The notes beneath the pieces are model-generated. The model worked only from the letters and a program-made list of their open reading frames with translations, was not told where the DNA came from and ran no database searches. A program made the translations under genes and the position numbers. A DNA stretch of 6,796 nt from an uncultured Christensenella sp. (lineage in GTDB: Bacteria; Bacillota; Clostridia; Christensenellales; Borkfalkiaceae), in NCBI GenBank assembly GCA_910579585.1, contig CAJTVA010000063.1:1-6796 (forward strand). Reading direction: 5' to 3'. Position 1 is the first letter of the stretch. Each line of letters opens with the position of its first letter. Positions 4,963-6,796 of this stretch are shown piece after piece.

Positions 4963-5523
4963 ATGGACGGAATACTGACGTTTACGTGCAGGGAAGAATT
5001 CAGGGTTTGGCTCGAAGGGCACTGCCTGTCAAGCGAGGGCGTGTGGCTGTTGTTCGGCAAGAGCGGCGGTCCGGAAACGGTCAAAGCCGACGAAGCGCTC
5101 GAAGAAGCGCTGTGCTTCGGCTGGATTGACGGTCAGATGCAGAGCCTTGACGGCAAAACTTACAAAAAATACTTCGCCCCGCGCAGGGCGAAGAGCAAGT
5201 GGTCGGAGAAAAACAAAGCGCTTGTAAAAGCCCTCGAAGCCCGCGGGCTTATGACCGACTTCGGCAGGGCGAAAATAGAAGAAGCAAAGAAAAACGGGCA
5301 GTGGAACGCGCCTGACTTAATGGCGCTCGGGGAGGAAGAAATCGCCGTTCTTGACGAACTTCTGAAAGATTTCGAACCCGCCCACACGAATTTTCAGGCT
5401 ATGCCGCAATCGGTAAAGAAAACTTACGCCCGCGCGTATTTCGACGCAAAGACGGAAGCGGGTAAGCGTAAACGGCTTTTGTGGATAGCGGACAGGCTTG
5501 ATAAAAAGCTCAGACCTATGTAA
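4963..5523 (+). CDS. YdeI/OmpD-associated family protein
   Basis: This 186-aa cytoplasmic protein belongs to the family named after YdeI (bacteriocin-protection, YdeI or OmpD-associated). Diagnostic stretches are FRVWLEGH (13-20) with GVWLLFGK (26-33), EALCFGWIDGQMQSLDGKTY (48-67), FAPRRAKSKWSEKNK (71-85) and GLMTDFGRAKIEEAKKNGQW (95-114). The C-terminal KKTYARAYFDAKTEAGKRKR (152-171) matches the OmdA-like end with its basic helix. Members are widespread and linked in some species to stress or peptide resistance, but no biochemical activity is settled. The ATG has AGGAG at 4955-4959, with a short three-base spacer, preceded by the leader ORF and a strong promoter. No clear terminator follows, so readthrough into the malic enzyme gene is possible. 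Length is normal for the family. Confidence 0.86.
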   Translation: MDGILTFTCREEFRVWLEGHCLSSEGVWLLFGKSGGPETVKADEALEEALCFGWIDGQMQSLDGKTYKKYFAPRRAKSKWSEKNKALVKALEARGLMTDFGRAKIEEAKKNGQWNAPDLMALGEEEIAVLDELLKDFEPAHTNFQAMPQSVKKTYARAYFDAKTEAGKRKRLLWIADRLDKKLRPM

Positions 5524-5526
5524 AAA
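5498..5526 (+). promoter_or_regulatory. Candidate promoter for the malic enzyme gene
   Basis: TTGATA (5498-5503) matches five of six -35 bases and lies 17 bp before TAAAAA (5521-5526), a four of six -10. It sits at the end of the YdeI-family gene and would give a leader of roughly 58 nt. A TAAAAT at 5552-5557 is an alternative -10 without a -35. The A-rich setting makes chance matches likely. Confidence 0.25.
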
Positions 5527-5590
5527 AAACTAAAATCAAGTCGCACTCGTTTAAAATCGTACGAACCGTAAAAGTATGAAGGAGAAAGGT

Positions 5591-6766
5591 ATGAACTACA
5601 GAGAAATTTCTTTGAAAAAGCACGGGGAATGGAAAGGCAAAATCGAAACGGTCTGCCGCGTTCCCGTAGACAACAGAGAGGCGCTTTCAATCGCGTACAC
5701 CCCCGGCGTCGCCGAGCCCTGTATGGCGATTCATAACGATAAGAATAAGTCGTTCGAGCTGACCCGCCGCTGGAACACGGTGCCCGTAATAACCGACGGC
5801 ACGGCGGTTTTGGGTTTGGGCGACATCGGTCCCGAAGCGGGAATGCCCGTAATGGAGGGCAAGTGCGCCCTGTTTAAGGCTTACGGCGACGTTGACGCGT
5901 ACCCGCTTTGTATCGGCTCGAAAGACGTCGAGGACATAATAAAAACCATTAAGCTTCTTGCGGGCTCGTTCGGCGGAATTAACCTTGAAGACATCTCGGC
6001 GCCCCGCTGTTTCGAGATAGAAACGCGGCTCAAAGAAGAGTTGGATATACCCGTCTTTCACGACGACCAGCACGGCACGGCAATCGTCTGCGCGGCGGCG
6101 CTTTTAAACGCTTTGAAACTTGCGGGCAAAAATCTGACCGAAATAAAACTCGTTGTAAACGGCGCGGGCGCGGCGGGTATCGCCATTGCAAAGTTCCTTT
6201 TAAAGCTCGGCGTTAAAAACGTGGTTATGTGCGATTTGAAAGGTATAATTTGCAAAGGCAACGACTGGCTTAACCCCGCCCAGAAAGAAATCGCCGAAAT
6301 CACGAACTTACAGCGTATAAAAGGCGCGCTTTCCGATGCAATGCAAGGCGCCGACGCGTTTATCGGGGTTTCGGGCCCGCACTGCGTGACCAAAGAGATG
6401 GTTAAATCTATGGCGGATAAAGCAATACTTTTCACCTGCGCGAACCCCGTTCCCGAAATCGAACCCGAGGATGCAAAGGCGGCGGGCGCGTTTATCGTCG
6501 GCACGGGCTCATCGGCGAACCCCAACCAGATAAATAACGTTCTGGTTTTCCCCGGGCTATTCCGCGGCGCGCTCGACGTTCGGGCGACTACCGTCAATAC
6601 CGAAATGATGATTGCGGCGGCTAAAGGAATTGCAGGTTGCGTGTCCGACAAAGAGCTTTCTACCGATTACATTCTTCCCTACGCTTACGACAAACGCGCG
6701 CACGCGGCGGTTGCGAAAGCCGTTTCGGAAGCGGCGATAGCTTCGGGGGTTGCAAAATCAGTTTAA
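5591..6766 (+). CDS. Malic enzyme, short form (malate to pyruvate)
   Basis: This cytoplasmic enzyme decarboxylates malate oxidatively to pyruvate with reduction of NAD(P), feeding C4 acids into pyruvate metabolism. The 391 aa lack the phosphotransacetylase-like extension of long MaeB proteins and match the short bacterial type. Seen in order: SIAYTPGVAEPC with catalytic Tyr36, VMEGKCALFKAYGD with catalytic Lys91, NLEDI with metal ligands E133 and D134, HDDQHGTA with D158/D159, the Rossmann loop NGAGAAG (190-196), and CANPVPEI (283-290) with FPGLFRGALDVRA (320-332). One oddity is GTGSSANPNQ (304-313), where relatives usually read GTGRSDxPNQ. Cofactor choice, NAD or NADP, cannot be settled here. 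ATG 5591 is chosen because AAGGAG (5579-5584) lies six bases before it; the in-frame ATG at 5576 lacks a Shine-Dalgarno. The gene starts 67 nt after the YdeI-family stop. Confidence 0.95.
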   Translation: MNYREISLKKHGEWKGKIETVCRVPVDNREALSIAYTPGVAEPCMAIHNDKNKSFELTRRWNTVPVITDGTAVLGLGDIGPEAGMPVMEGKCALFKAYGDVDAYPLCIGSKDVEDIIKTIKLLAGSFGGINLEDISAPRCFEIETRLKEELDIPVFHDDQHGTAIVCAAALLNALKLAGKNLTEIKLVVNGAGAAGIAIAKFLLKLGVKNVVMCDLKGIICKGNDWLNPAQKEIAEITNLQRIKGALSDAMQGADAFIGVSGPHCVTKEMVKSMADKAILFTCANPVPEIEPEDAKAAGAFIVGTGSSANPNQINNVLVFPGLFRGALDVRATTVNTEMMIAAAKGIAGCVSDKELSTDYILPYAYDKRAHAAVAKAVSEAAIASGVAKSV

Positions 6767-6796
6767 AAAATAAAAATCAAGCGGGCGGCTTAAAAA

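Noticed and set aside
5576..5590. Upstream in-frame ATG for the malic enzyme
   Set aside because: It would place the good AAGGAG inside the coding region; ATG 5591 has the correct spacing and the usual family N-terminus.
6058..6651. Antisense open frame of 197 codons opposite the malic enzyme
   Set aside because: It mirrors a strongly conserved enzyme gene, and its low-complexity Ala, Ser and Pro-rich translation is typical of a shadow frame.
1..6796. CRISPR array, insertion sequence, integrase or transposase
   Set aside because: No regularly spaced repeats, terminal inverted repeats or recombinase motifs are present on either strand.

Overview
The window most likely comes from a low-to-moderate GC, anaerobic member of the Bacillota (Clostridia-like, perhaps an uncultured gut lineage). 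This is inferred from strong AGGAG Shine-Dalgarno sites, AT-rich spacers with T-tracted intrinsic terminators, an EFR1-type flavodoxin-ferredoxin protein, a Cys-rich DUF3795 protein and a short-form malic enzyme. No species can be named. All seven confident protein genes are on the + strand.

Positions 1-355 hold an AT-rich leader, a full-length but eroded tRNA-Leu(UAA)-like sequence (66-153), a hairpin, and a strong intrinsic terminator (191-222). Positions 356-2671 are a tightly overlapped three-gene operon: a MerR regulator with a TipAS-like C-terminal domain, an ABC ATPase and an ABC-2 permease. It reads as a self-contained drug- or peptide-sensing efflux cassette. It ends in a hairpin-dense trailer with a 13-bp-stem terminator (2715-2757). 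That hairpin shares sequence blocks, in the same order and orientation, with the hairpin at 153-183, so related elements bracket the cassette. By eye the cassette is more AT-rich than the genes at the right end.

A consensus TATAAT promoter whose -35 lies in the terminator stem appears to drive a second unit: an EFR1 family protein (2796-3581), a DUF3795 protein with 11 cysteines (3591-3926) and probably an MBL-fold hydrolase (3965-4726). Just after the hydrolase, in another frame, lies a short coding remnant that resembles the end of an HRDC domain (as in RecQ), suggesting a deletion scar.

A third unit starts at an extended -10 promoter (4821-4849), followed by an 18-bp inverted repeat over the expected transcription start, a possible 15-codon leader ORF and a YdeI/OmpD-associated family protein (4963-5523). 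The last gene (5591-6766) is a short-form malic enzyme linking malate to pyruvate. The window ends shortly after its stop codon.

I did not find a convincing new defence or mobile system. The best leads are the paired hairpins around the efflux cassette, the decayed tRNA, the HRDC-like scar, and the operator-plus-leader arrangement before the YdeI gene.
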